The notes under the pieces are model-generated. The model was not told where the DNA came from and ran no database searches. It saw only the letters and a program-made list of their open reading frames with translations. The position numbers and the translations under genes were made by a program. A stretch of 30,064 nucleotides of DNA, taken from positions 1 to 30,064 of IMG/VR virus record IMGVR_UViG_3300047318_000129. The stretch is one strand, 5' to 3'. Origin of the DNA: a virus. This document shows, piece after piece, positions 13,052 through 20,956 of this stretch (position 1 is the stretch's first letter; every line of letters starts with the position of its first letter).

Positions 13052-13231
13052 ATGAAAACGTTTCGTCTGAAAGCCGGCGCCCCGCCGCACTACGTCCAAG
13101 GCCGCGGGCTGCTCGGGCCGGGCGACACCTACCAGGCGGCCGAGCCGATGTCGATCTTCTCCGAGGAGGTGGAGGCCAAGCCTGCCGCCAAGGTGGAGAA
13201 GGTCGCCAAGGTCGAGAAGGCCGACAAGTAA
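13052..13231 (+). CDS. small protein with Lys/Val/Glu repeat tail
   Basis: ATG 13052, preceded by AGGGGACTGGG, opens a 59-residue frame ending at TAA 13229-13231. It reads 'MKTFRLKAGAPPHYVQGRGL', then a small beta-like part with 'LGPGDTYQA', and ends in near-repeats of 'KVEKVAKVEK'. Small proteins of this kind, with a Gly-rich N-terminus and a Lys/Glu/Ala tail, are common between capsid and tail genes in phages. The function is not known to me. A strong terminator follows 23 bases later. Confidence 0.75.
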   Translation: MKTFRLKAGAPPHYVQGRGLLGPGDTYQAAEPMSIFSEEVEAKPAAKVEKVAKVEKADK

Positions 13232-13253
13232 CCCGTGGAGCAGCAACACCTTC

Positions 13254-13283
13254 GGGGCGCCCTCACCGGCGCCCCTTTTCTTT
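13254..13283 (+). terminator. strong intrinsic terminator inside the structural cluster
   Basis: GGGGCGCC (13254-13261) pairs perfectly with GGCGCCCC (13268-13275) around a 6-base loop, followed by TTTTCTTT to 13283. It lies between the 59-residue gene and the next virion gene, whose ribosome site is at 13284-13288. Expected effect: high capsid/cement expression relative to tail genes, with partial read-through. Confidence 0.88.
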
Positions 13284-13294
13284 GGGAGTGAATC

Positions 13295-13582
13295 ATGGCT
13301 GCAACCCAAATTCTCGCCTCCGGCACGACTGCGGCGCGCTCGTCCGTGGTGTCGCTGGCGGATGGCGCCTCGTCCAACCTGGTCGTGTTCGTGGCCTCGG
13401 GCAACATCCCGGCCGACGCGATCTATGACGTGTTCATTCAGACCAGCGCGGGCAACCCGACGCTGTTCAAGCGCATGACCGGCGGCGACTTCACTGCGCA
13501 CATTTCAGGCCCCGGCGACGTCTATGCGGATCGCGTGTATGCCGGCGCGGCAGGCACGCCCTCTGGCATCGACAAGAACTAA
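13295..13582 (+). CDS. small virion-type protein of unknown function
   Basis: ATG 13295 is preceded by the ribosome site GGGAGTGA. The 95-residue product is Ala/Thr/Ser/Val-rich with alternating beta-like stretches ('SSNLVVFVASGNIPADAIYD', 'VFIQTSAGNPTLFKRMTGGD'). Similar small beta-rich proteins stand between capsid and gp11-like genes in BPP-1-type phages and may be a decoration or fibre-base component. No membrane segment or catalytic motif is seen. A structural role is inferred from place and composition. The next gene begins three bases after its stop. Confidence 0.8.
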   Translation: MAATQILASGTTAARSSVVSLADGASSNLVVFVASGNIPADAIYDVFIQTSAGNPTLFKRMTGGDFTAHISGPGDVYADRVYAGAAGTPSGIDKN

Positions 13583-13585
13583 GCC

Positions 13586-14245
13586 ATGACCAGCCAGGTC
13601 GACATCTGCAACTTCGCGCTGCTCAAGCAGTCGCAGGACATCGCCATTGCGGCGATCACCGAGAACACCAAGGCCGCGCGCATCTTCAACCGCTGCTGGC
13701 CGCAGGTGCTCGACCTGGTGCTGGCCGAGCATTCCTGGCCGTTCGCGCTGAAGGCGATGCCGCTGGAGGAAGTGCTGCAGGCGCCGTTCCCCGGCTGGGG
13801 CAAGCGTTACGCCTACCCATCCGACTGCGTGACGGCGTTGGCCGTGTGTTCGGAGGCGGGCGTGCGGGCGGGCATCACGGCGCTGGGGGCGTGCGGCCTG
13901 GACGAGTGGCAGCAGGTGCAATTCAACGGCCGCGCCCGTTTCGAGGTCACGCACGGCGCGCAGGACACATCGATCGCCACGGACCTCGATGCCGCGTATC
14001 TGATCTACACCGCGCGCATCGAAACCGTCTCGCGCTGGCCCGTGCCGTTCGGCGAGGCCGTCGCCTGCAAGCTGGCGCACTACACCGCGCCGGCGATCAT
14101 GGGCGAGCTGGGGTTCCGCGCGCAGCAGCAGCTTGAGCAGAACTATCAGATGGCACGCGCGATTGCCGCGGCGCACGGGCTCAACCAGGCCAGCGAAGAT
14201 CCGCCGGCCGTCACACCGTCGATCGCAGCGCGGGGCGGCTACTGA
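13586..14245 (+). CDS. tail tubular protein A-like head-tail adaptor (T7 gp11-like)
   Basis: The 219-residue protein contains 'VDICNFALLKQSQDIAIAAI', 'NTKAARIFNRCWPQVLDLVL' and 'AEHSWPFALKAMPL', then 'GWGKRYAYPSDCVTALAV'. The order 'ICNxAL...I.....E..KAA..F...W..VLD..L....W.FA' then 'Y..P.DC' is the pattern of T7 gp11-like adaptor proteins. Twelve copies would sit under the portal and connect to the nozzle protein. The C-terminal helix 'LEQNYQMARAIAAAHGLNQA' fits the known helical end. Its stop overlaps the start of the nozzle gene (TGATG). Confidence 0.92.
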   Translation: MTSQVDICNFALLKQSQDIAIAAITENTKAARIFNRCWPQVLDLVLAEHSWPFALKAMPLEEVLQAPFPGWGKRYAYPSDCVTALAVCSEAGVRAGITALGACGLDEWQQVQFNGRARFEVTHGAQDTSIATDLDAAYLIYTARIETVSRWPVPFGEAVACKLAHYTAPAIMGELGFRAQQQLEQNYQMARAIAAAHGLNQASEDPPAVTPSIAARGGY

Positions 14246-15633
14246 TGGCGAAATTCCCGCAGCCGTCGATGTCGCGCGGCGAGTTGTCGCCGGGCTTGCG
14301 CGGGCGCGTCGACATTGCCGCCTATCCGATCGGGCTGGGCAAGTGCCGGGGGTTCATCACCCGGCCGACCGGCGGCGTCATCAAGCGCCCGGGGTTCCGC
14401 TTCCGCGGCAAGGTCACCGGCGCCACGCGCATCTTCCCGTTCGTCTATTCGACCTCGATCAAGTACCTGATCGAGGCGGGTAATCTCTACTTCCGGTTTT
14501 GGGTCAACGGTGCGCGCCTGACCGAAACCCCAAAGGCGATCACCGGCGCCACGGCGGCGAATCCGGTCGTCATCACCAGCAACGCCCACGGCTACGCCAA
14601 CGGCGCCAAGGTCACCATCGAAGGCGTGCGCGGCATGACCCGCCTGAACGGTGGCGTCTACACCGTCGCCGGGGTCACGGCCAACACCTTCCAGCTGTCC
14701 GGCGTCGACGGCACCGCGTTCGCGGCCTATGCCAGCGGCGGCACCGTGGCCACGGTGGTCGAAGTCGCCACCCCGTACACCACGGCCGACCTGCAGGACG
14801 TGCGCATCACGCAATCGGCGGACGTGCTGTACCTGGTGCACGGCTCCCGCGCGCCGCGCGAACTGCGCCGACTCACCACCACCAGTTTCGAGTTGCGCGA
14901 GTTCAATTTCCGCCTAGGTCCGTTCCGCCTGCTCAACGGCGAGAACGCGGTCGTCATGGCCGCCTCCGCCGCGACCGGCAACGTCACCGTCACCTGCAAC
15001 GCCGGGGTGTTTCATCCGGGGATGGTCGGCGGGTTGGCCTACCTGGAGGAAAAGGAACTGCGCACGGTCAAGCCGTGGGAGCCGCTGGCGCGCAACGTCG
15101 CCGTGGGCAGCTACCGCCGCAGCGACGGCAAGGTCTACCGCGCCACCGCGTTCGCAGCCAAGCCGGCCACGCCTGGCGCCCCGTACAACATCACCGGCAA
15201 CTCGCGCCCACTGCATGAAGTCGGTCGTGCGTGGGACGGCCCGGGCGACATCCGCGACGACGGCGTGAACGGCTACAGCGTCGGCGTGGAATGGGAATAC
15301 GTGCACGGCGGCTTCGGCATCGTGAAGATCACCGGCTATACCAGCGCCACGCAGGTCACCGGCGTGGTGGTGCAGCGTGTCCCCGATTCGTGCGTGGGCA
15401 CGGCGGCGGTGCCGGCGGTCGGCCCCTGGACCATCAGCGGCGATGGCGTCACCAAGACCTTCGCCGTGGCCGGCGCCACCAGCCCGACGCAAGCCGACTA
15501 CGCCGTGACCATCAGCGGCGCCCCGATCTCCCAAGACCCCTATGTCGAGCCCGCCACGGGCGGCAACGGCACCGGCGGCGGCAGCAACGTCGGCCAGAAC
15601 CTGGGCGATCGCGGCAATTACTACCTACCGTGA
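14245..15633 (+). CDS. nozzle/tail tubular protein B-like, N-terminal piece (gene in pieces)
   Basis: The 462-residue piece begins 'MAKFPQPSMSRGELSPGLRG', the classic start of T7 gp12-like nozzle proteins, and continues with 'CRGFITRPTGGVIKRPGFRF' and 'VTIEGVRGMTRLNGGVYTVA', an inserted beta domain. Near the end 'TISGDGVTKTFAVAGATSPT' and 'DYAVTISGAPISQDPY' begin a beta domain whose remaining part, 'WSVDDVADSITFLEAPPVGV', is found only in the downstream piece. The frame stops at TGA 15631 after a Gly-rich stretch and 'NYYLP'. An HNH endonuclease gene follows in the same frame after three sense codons. Function would need both pieces to associate, or the gene is inactivated. Confidence 0.9.
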   Translation: MAKFPQPSMSRGELSPGLRGRVDIAAYPIGLGKCRGFITRPTGGVIKRPGFRFRGKVTGATRIFPFVYSTSIKYLIEAGNLYFRFWVNGARLTETPKAITGATAANPVVITSNAHGYANGAKVTIEGVRGMTRLNGGVYTVAGVTANTFQLSGVDGTAFAAYASGGTVATVVEVATPYTTADLQDVRITQSADVLYLVHGSRAPRELRRLTTTSFELREFNFRLGPFRLLNGENAVVMAASAATGNVTVTCNAGVFHPGMVGGLAYLEEKELRTVKPWEPLARNVAVGSYRRSDGKVYRATAFAAKPATPGAPYNITGNSRPLHEVGRAWDGPGDIRDDGVNGYSVGVEWEYVHGGFGIVKITGYTSATQVTGVVVQRVPDSCVGTAAVPAVGPWTISGDGVTKTFAVAGATSPTQADYAVTISGAPISQDPYVEPATGGNGTGGGSNVGQNLGDRGNYYLP

Positions 15634-15642
15634 GGCGCTGAT

Positions 15643-16173
15643 ATGACGCAGACCACAGCACAGCGCGCCGCAGCGTATAGGGCGCGCCACCCAGAGAGGG
15701 CCAAGGCAGCGCAGCGCAGGTACTACGCAAGCCATGCCGTTGACTGCAACGAGCGTAGCAACGAGTGGAAGCGTAGAAACGCTACGACCACCGAACCAAA
15801 GCAGCGCAAAACCATTGCGGAAATTCGCGAGTACAAAGCCGCATTTGCGAGGAAGTGGAGGTCTGAAAATCCAGCTCGCTCGCAGCTGAATGAAAAGAAC
15901 CATCGCGATCGAAACCGTGCAGCCATCAGGATTTCAAAATGCGATAGCGAGGCGGCTCGTAGAAAGCGCGCTCCCAAATGGGTTGATAGGCAGGCGTGCC
16001 GCGTCTTTTACGAGATAGCGAGCCGTGTAACGGAATGCACAGGCATCCGGTTCCACGTTGATCACATCCACCCGCTTCTCGGAAAAGTGTCGTCCGGGCT
16101 GCATGTTCCTTGGAACCTGCGCGTGATTCCGGCGCGCGCCAATATCGTGAAATCAAATCGGATGGAGTGCTGA
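15643..16173 (+). CDS. HNH homing endonuclease inserted in the nozzle gene
   Basis: ATG 15643 has GAGG seven bases upstream, formed partly by the preceding stop (TGAGG). The 176-residue product has an N-terminal region with repeated '[19 protein letters not shown]'-type units and a C-terminal HNH motif: '[20 protein letters not shown]' followed by '[16 protein letters not shown]' (H138, D140, H141, H143, N158, N167, N172). This is a full phage HNH endonuclease pattern. Base and codon use (AAA, ACG, AGG, ATA-type choices) is clearly less GC-rich than both flanking gene parts, indicating recent transfer. It probably cuts the intact nozzle gene of related phages and spreads by repair. Confidence 0.92.
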   Translation: MTQTTAQRAAAYRARHPERAKAAQRRYYASHAVDCNERSNEWKRRNATTTEPKQRKTIAEIREYKAAFARKWRSENPARSQLNEKNHRDRNRAAIRISKCDSEAARRKRAPKWVDRQACRVFYEIASRVTECTGIRFHVDHIHPLLGKVSSGLHVPWNLRVIPARANIVKSNRMEC

Positions 16174-16175
16174 CC

Positions 16176-17903
16176 ATGGCTCAGGGTTGGTCAGTGGACG
16201 ACGTTGCGGACTCCATCACCTTTCTGGAGGCGCCGCCCGTTGGTGTGAACAACGTGGTGGTGAAGCAGTACGCGGCCAACGCGGTCGGCGGCACCGATGC
16301 GTTTGCGCTGGGAGCGTGGTCGACGGCCTACGGCTGGCCGACCGAGGTCGAGTTCTTCTCCGATCGCCTGTGGTTCGCCGGCACGCCGGTCGACCCGCAG
16401 ACGATTTGGGGGTCGCAGATCGGCGATTACGCCAACTTCGGCAAGTCGACCCCGATCACCGCATCGGACGCGGTGACCTTCACCATCAACGCGCGCCAGG
16501 TCAACGCGGTCATGGACCTGGTGCCGCTCGATCAACTGCTGCTGCTCACCAAGGGCGGCGAGTTCGTGATGACCGGCGGCCAGGATCAGGTCGTCACCCC
16601 GGAAACCATCGCGGTAAAGCCGCAGAGCTACCTGGGCACCGGCGGGCTGCAGGCCAAGGTCGTGGGCGACACCGCGATTTTCGTACGCGAGCAGGGCTCG
16701 CATGTGTTCGACGTCGGCTATCGCTACGAGAACGAAGGCTACCGGCCGACCGACCTGTCGGTGTGGGCCGATCACCTGGTCGAGGGCCGCACGATCCTGC
16801 GTCTGGAATGGATGCCGGCGCCGTGGTCGGTGCTGCCGATGGTGCGCGATGACGGTGTGCTGCTGGGCTGCACCTACATGCCCGAGCAGGAGGTGATCGG
16901 CTGGCACTGGCACGACACCGGCCGCGACCTGCAGGGCACCGGCACCGACACCTTCCTCGACCTGGTGTGCCTGCCGGGCACGCAGCAGACCGAGCTGTAC
17001 GTGCTGACGCAGCGCGTCGTGAACGGCGTGGCCGAGACCTACCTGGAAGAAATGGCGACCTCCGTCGTCGATGACATTCGCGACTGGTTCTATGTCGACG
17101 CCGGCCTGACCTACGACGGCCGCAACGAGACCGCCACCACGCTGGCGCTCTCTACGGCGGGGGGCTGGACCGAACTGGACACGCTGACCCTGACCGCGAG
17201 CAGCGTTACGGGCATCAACGAGGGGCTGGGCTTCCTGGCGTCCGACGTGGGCGACGGCTTCCTGCTGTCGACGCAGGTACTGGAGACCAACCCGGGCACC
17301 GGCGAAACCGCGCTGGTGCCCTACAAGGTGCACGTGCAGGTGGCGTCGTACTCCTCGGCCACGGCGGTCAACGTGATTCCGGTGGGCACGGTCCCGGTGC
17401 AGTTGCGCAACGTGGCTACGTCCGAATGGGTGTTCGAGCGCGACACGATCACCAACCTGTGGCACCTGGAAGGCCGCGAGTGCGCGATCCTGACCGATGC
17501 CTCGGTGCATAGCCGCAAGGTCGTGACGAATGGGCAAGTGACGCTCGACGCGCCGGCCGGTGTCGTGCACGTCGGCCTGCCGTATGTGGCGCAGATCGAG
17601 TCGCTGGAGATCAATGCGGCCGGCGGCTACGTCCGCGACGCGAAAAAGCTGATCTACGAGGTGTCGCTGCTGCTGCGCAACACCCGCGGCGTCAAGGTCG
17701 GCACGAATCTCGCCTATCTCGACGACGTGCCACAACGCCAGTTTGAAGGCTGGGGCGAGCCGACGCTGCCGCAGACCGGGCTGGTGAAGTGCCTGGTGTC
17801 GAACCAGTGGGGCGAGAACGAGGGCGTGTTCCACGTGGTCAGCGATGACCCGCTGCCGTGCGAAATCCTCGCGATCGTGCCGAAGGTGATGGTGGCCGGG
17901 TGA
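16176..17903 (+). CDS. nozzle/tail tubular protein B-like, C-terminal piece (gene in pieces)
   Basis: The start is ATG 16176, two bases after the endonuclease stop, with GGAG at 16164-16167. An earlier ATG at 16110 lies within the endonuclease gene and would add unrelated residues. The 575-residue piece begins 'MAQGWSVDDVADSITFLEAP', which finishes the beta domain started in the upstream piece, then 'GGTDAFALGAWSTAYGWPTE', 'QTIWGSQIGDYANFGKSTPI' and 'DAVTFTINARQVNAVMDLVP', all standard in gp12-like proteins. The end, 'NEGVFHVVSDDPLPCEILAI', is the usual C-terminus. It is coupled by GTGA to the next gene. The intact reading frame over 1.7 kb suggests selection for a working protein. Confidence 0.9.
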   Translation: MAQGWSVDDVADSITFLEAPPVGVNNVVVKQYAANAVGGTDAFALGAWSTAYGWPTEVEFFSDRLWFAGTPVDPQTIWGSQIGDYANFGKSTPITASDAVTFTINARQVNAVMDLVPLDQLLLLTKGGEFVMTGGQDQVVTPETIAVKPQSYLGTGGLQAKVVGDTAIFVREQGSHVFDVGYRYENEGYRPTDLSVWADHLVEGRTILRLEWMPAPWSVLPMVRDDGVLLGCTYMPEQEVIGWHWHDTGRDLQGTGTDTFLDLVCLPGTQQTELYVLTQRVVNGVAETYLEEMATSVVDDIRDWFYVDAGLTYDGRNETATTLALSTAGGWTELDTLTLTASSVTGINEGLGFLASDVGDGFLLSTQVLETNPGTGETALVPYKVHVQVASYSSATAVNVIPVGTVPVQLRNVATSEWVFERDTITNLWHLEGRECAILTDASVHSRKVVTNGQVTLDAPAGVVHVGLPYVAQIESLEINAAGGYVRDAKKLIYEVSLLLRNTRGVKVGTNLAYLDDVPQRQFEGWGEPTLPQTGLVKCLVSNQWGENEGVFHVVSDDPLPCEILAIVPKVMVAG

Positions 17904-18364
17904 AAGCGGAGATCGTGCCGGCGCTGCCCGAGCATATCGACATCATCGCGGCGAAGGCGCGCCTGGCCGACGTTGAGGAACTGTGGGCGCAGGCGCGCAG
18001 TACCCCGGCGCAGTGCATGGAGCAGGGGCTGCGTTATTCGGTCTCCGCCTTCACCGGCCTGATCGACGACGTGCCGGTGTGCCTGTTCGGCGCCACCCCG
18101 TACTCGATCCTCGCCGGGCAGGGCGTGGCGTGGATGGTGGGCTCGACCGACCTCGAGCGCCTGAGCGTGCAGAAGGCGCTGCTGCGCAAGTCCCGCGAGG
18201 CGGTGGATCTGCTGCAGCGTCAGTTCCCGCTGTTGTTTAACTCCGTCGACGAACGCAACGCCGCCGCGCAGCGCTGGCTGCGCTGGCTCGGTTTCACCTT
18301 GCTTGATCCGGCCCCGCTGGGGCCGGACAAGCGTCTATTTCGACCGTTCTACCGGCAAGGCTAG
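17900..18364 (+). CDS. T7 gp13-like protein with GNAT-type fold
   Basis: GTG 17900 overlaps the nozzle stop as GTGA, giving 154 residues. The sequence 'LADVEELWAQARSTPAQCME', 'YSVSAFTGLIDDVPVCLFGA', 'GVAWMVGSTDLERLSVQKAL' and 'NAAAQRWLRWLGFTLLDPAP' follows the acetyltransferase-like pattern of T7 gp13 and DUF2833 proteins: variable loop, beta strand with 'G...I', then 'N.....RWL..LGF'. T7 gp13 is needed for making infectious virions and is linked to the internal core. The last strand 'FRPFYR' is typical. An acetyl-transfer activity is not shown. Confidence 0.88.
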   Translation: MKAEIVPALPEHIDIIAAKARLADVEELWAQARSTPAQCMEQGLRYSVSAFTGLIDDVPVCLFGATPYSILAGQGVAWMVGSTDLERLSVQKALLRKSREAVDLLQRQFPLLFNSVDERNAAAQRWLRWLGFTLLDPAPLGPDKRLFRPFYRQG

Positions 18365-18377
18365 GAGAAAGACCCGC

Positions 18378-18938
18378 ATGTGCTACGTGGCCGCAATCCC
18401 TTACATCGCGATGGCCGTGACCGCCGTCGCGGGCGTGCAGGAGGCCCGCGCGCAGAAGGCCGCCGGCAACGCGAATGCGCAGATCGACGAGAACAACGCC
18501 CGCCTGTCCGACGTGCAGGCCAAGGACGAGGCCAACCTGTCGGCGCGCGAGCAGCAACAAGCGGCCTGGCGCACGCGCGACTTGATCGGCCAGCAAAAGG
18601 CGGCGCTGGCCGCGAACATGGTTGACTCCGGCACCGGCACGGGCTTCGACCTGCTGGGCGAAACCGCGCAGATGGGCGGCGCGGAGCAGTCGGCGCTGGC
18701 GATGGAGGGCGCGCGTAAAGCCTGGGGGCTCCAGTCGCAGGCGCTCAACTTCCGCAACGAGGGCGCGCAAGCGAAGTGGATGGGCAAGACGCAGAGCCGC
18801 ATCACCCTGCTGCGCACGATCGGCCAGGTGGGCAGCATGTACTCGCCGACGCCGAAACCCGCGGGCGGCTTCAGTGGCGCCAACACCGGCAGCGTCAACA
18901 CCGTCAACACCGGCGCGAACTACGGGAACTACACCTGA
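18378..18938 (+). CDS. internal virion protein (T7 gp14-like)
   Basis: ATG 18378 has AGGAGA about 9 bases upstream. The 186-residue protein starts 'MCYVAAIPYIAMAVTAVAGV', a hydrophobic or membrane-active N-terminus, followed by Ala/Gln/Glu/Arg-rich helices ('ANAQIDENNARLSDVQAKDE') and 'GTGTGFDLLGETAQMGGAEQ'. This matches gp14-type ejection proteins, which leave the virion first and form a pore in the outer membrane. The Met-Cys start is shared with many of its relatives. The C-terminus is Gly/Asn/Thr-rich. It is the first of three ejection-protein genes and overlaps the next as TGATG. Confidence 0.88.
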   Translation: MCYVAAIPYIAMAVTAVAGVQEARAQKAAGNANAQIDENNARLSDVQAKDEANLSAREQQQAAWRTRDLIGQQKAALAANMVDSGTGTGFDLLGETAQMGGAEQSALAMEGARKAWGLQSQALNFRNEGAQAKWMGKTQSRITLLRTIGQVGSMYSPTPKPAGGFSGANTGSVNTVNTGANYGNYT

Positions 18939-20956
18939 TGGCTGCGATCGTTCCGCGCGCGAATCCCACGGTGCCGCAGATCAACTCGCTGGCACCGGTG
19001 CGCAACAACACGCAGGTGCAGGCCCCGACCGGCATGGCCGCGGCCGTGGGCTCGGTCGTCGGCGGCGCAATGGATGTCGTGCAAAAGCACAAGGAGCAGG
19101 GCGACCTGACCGCGCTGATGCAGGCGCGGCGCGAACTGTCCGACCACGAACTGGCGTTGTTCGATCCGGCCAACACGACGGGCGTCTACAGCTTCAAGGG
19201 CAAGGACGCACTGGAGGCCGGCAGCAAGGTCGGCGCCGACTTCGACACCAAGGCCGGCGAGATCGCCGGCCGCCTCACCCCCGACCAGCGGGCGCGCTTC
19301 GATCAGATCGCACTGGCCTCGCGCGAGTCGATCCTGGGTCGCGTGCAGAACTATGCCGGCGGCGAATACCGGCAGTGGGAAGCGGCCGACCGCAAGGCGA
19401 GCCTGTCGAGCGTGGTGGCCACGGGCGTCACCGCGGCGCTGGATGGCGACGAAGCCACCGGCACCGCGCGCCTGGCCGAGGCGCTGCACATGCAGCAGCT
19501 GTCGGACCTGGCCGATGGCCAGTCGGAAGCCGTGCAGCGGGTCAACGCGCAGGCGATGACGTCCGGCTACCACATGCAGGTGCTGGCCTCACTGGTCGAC
19601 CGCGACTATGCGACGGCCGAGGACTACCTGAGCCAGCACCGCAACGCGCTGCTACCGGAGGACCGCATCAAGGTCGAGGGCGTGCTGCGTCCGATCGCCG
19701 ACGATGGCGAGGCCGACACCCTGGCCACGGCGATCGTCAACGGCGGGCAGGTGTCGACCGGCCACGACGGCAACATCGCCGCGCGCTCGGCCAACGATCC
19801 GGTGTCGGTGCAAAAGGATTTTCGCGGGCTGGCCGACACGCACGGCTTCGACATTTCCAGCACGAAGCGGCCGGTGCTGGCCATCGGCGCCGGTGCTCGA
19901 TCGCAGCATCCGAAGGGCACAGCGGCCGACTTCAGCGTGCAGGGCAAGACGAAGGCCGAAGGCGATGCGCTGATCGCGGACCTGAAGCGGCACGGGTTCG
20001 AGGTCATCGACGAGCGCGACGGCAAGACCGGCACCGGCCCGCACATTCACGCCGAACTGCCGCCGGACGCGAAGCGCGGCGGCGAGCCCGTCGCCTATGC
20101 CGCGGCGACCACGCTGGGCGAGGCGCTGGAACGCACCAAGGCGATCACCGACCCGCGCAAGCGCCGGGCGGTCGAGCAGCACGTCCGCTCGCAGTGGTCC
20201 GTCATGGAGGCCGACCGCACCGACCGCGAGCGCGTGGCGCTGGAGGGCATGCGCGCCAAGATCGGGGCTGACGATGGCTCCGCACCGCTGCGCAAGGTGC
20301 TGGGCGCCGATTACGCCGAGGCCGAAAAGCAGGGCTGGCTGGGCACCCTCAACGCGGAAATGGACGCCAAGCGCACGGGCACGCTGGTCAAAACCAACCC
20401 GATCACCTACGACCGCTTTGCGCGCCTGCGCGTCACCGATCCGGTCGAGTTCGCCAAGCCGGCGACCAAGCTGGCGATCGAGAAGGCCGCGGGCGAACTG
20501 GACACCGGCGACCTGGCGCGACTGCAAGGCGACTGGGCCGACGCCAACGATCCGAAGAAGCGCGAGGCCGCGCTAAACCAGCGCAAGATCGAGGCGGGGC
20601 TGGTGAAGGAAGGGCTGGCCACGCTCGGCTATACCGGCAGCGGCGACAAGGAAAAGGCGGCGGCGTTCGGGCTCGCCATTGCGCAGGCGCGGCAGGTGTT
20701 CCGCGACACCAACAAGGGCGTGTATCCGACGCCCGAGCAGGACCGCGCGCTGGTCGGTTCGGTCACGCGTCGCTTCCTCAATGACGGCGACACCGCCAAG
20801 GAACGCGCCGAGTCGTATTCGCGCTTCTCGCTGAAGCTCACGTCCGACGAGCGCGACCGCGCCCGCCGCGGACTGATCGGCATGGGCGTGGCTGCGCCGA
20901 GTGAAAGTCAAATCATCGAAGCGGCGAGCGTGCTGCTCAACCGGGGTAATCAGTGA
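18938..20956 (+). CDS. internal core protein (T7 gp15-like) with embedded M15-type peptidase motif
   Basis: The 672-residue, mostly helical protein lies in the gp15 position. The start is ATG 18938 in a TGATG overlap. A distinct module at about residues 285-380 has 'GARSQHPKGTAADFSVQG' and 'GTGPHIHAEL': H324, D331 and H369/H371 match the zinc ligands and active-site pattern of M15 (DD-peptidase/hedgehog-type) enzymes ('SxHxxGxAxD ... HxH'). Such a domain would cut peptide links in peptidoglycan. The rest is Ala/Glu/Arg-rich helices typical of ejection proteins. Inferred role: part of the trans-envelope channel, able to loosen murein during entry. The stop overlaps a GTG start of the giant gene. 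Confidence 0.88.
   Translation: MAAIVPRANPTVPQINSLAPVRNNTQVQAPTGMAAAVGSVVGGAMDVVQKHKEQGDLTALMQARRELSDHELALFDPANTTGVYSFKGKDALEAGSKVGADFDTKAGEIAGRLTPDQRARFDQIALASRESILGRVQNYAGGEYRQWEAADRKASLSSVVATGVTAALDGDEATGTARLAEALHMQQLSDLADGQSEAVQRVNAQAMTSGYHMQVLASLVDRDYATAEDYLSQHRNALLPEDRIKVEGVLRPIADDGEADTLATAIVNGGQVSTGHDGNIAARSANDPVSVQKDFRGLADTHGFDISSTKRPVLAIGAGARSQHPKGTAADFSVQGKTKAEGDALIADLKRHGFEVIDERDGKTGTGPHIHAELPPDAKRGGEPVAYAAATTLGEALERTKAITDPRKRRAVEQHVRSQWSVMEADRTDRERVALEGMRAKIGADDGSAPLRKVLGADYAEAEKQGWLGTLNAEMDAKRTGTLVKTNPITYDRFARLRVTDPVEFAKPATKLAIEKAAGELDTGDLARLQGDWADANDPKKREAALNQRKIEAGLVKEGLATLGYTGSGDKEKAAAFGLAIAQARQVFRDTNKGVYPTPEQDRALVGSVTRRFLNDGDTAKERAESYSRFSLKLTSDERDRARRGLIGMGVAAPSESQIIEAASVLLNRGNQ

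Noticed and set aside
11555-13501. 648-codon open frame on the minus strand opposite capsid and cement genes
   Set aside because: A GC-rich shadow: it runs antisense to clearly recognised capsid genes, spans two terminators and has low-complexity His/Arg/Gly/Val composition without any motif.
15634-16175. Group I or II intron containing the endonuclease
   Set aside because: Only about 11 bases of the interval are outside the endonuclease ORF, both gene pieces have their own stop and start signals, and no core motifs were recognised. RNA evidence could still overturn this.
16191-17834. 547-codon minus-strand open frame opposite the nozzle C-terminal piece
   Set aside because: Antisense to a recognised gene, rich in His, Arg and Gln as expected from the complement of GC-rich codons, and no ribosome site or motif.
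14245-17903. Intein in the nozzle protein
   Set aside because: The endonuclease ends with a stop and is not in frame with the C-terminal piece; no splicing-domain motifs (N-terminal Cys/Ser block, C-terminal HN) are seen.
18622-20271. 549-codon plus-strand open frame overlapping the gp14- and gp15-like genes
   Set aside because: Out-of-frame reading of recognised genes; Arg/Ala/Gly-rich sequence without domain features.
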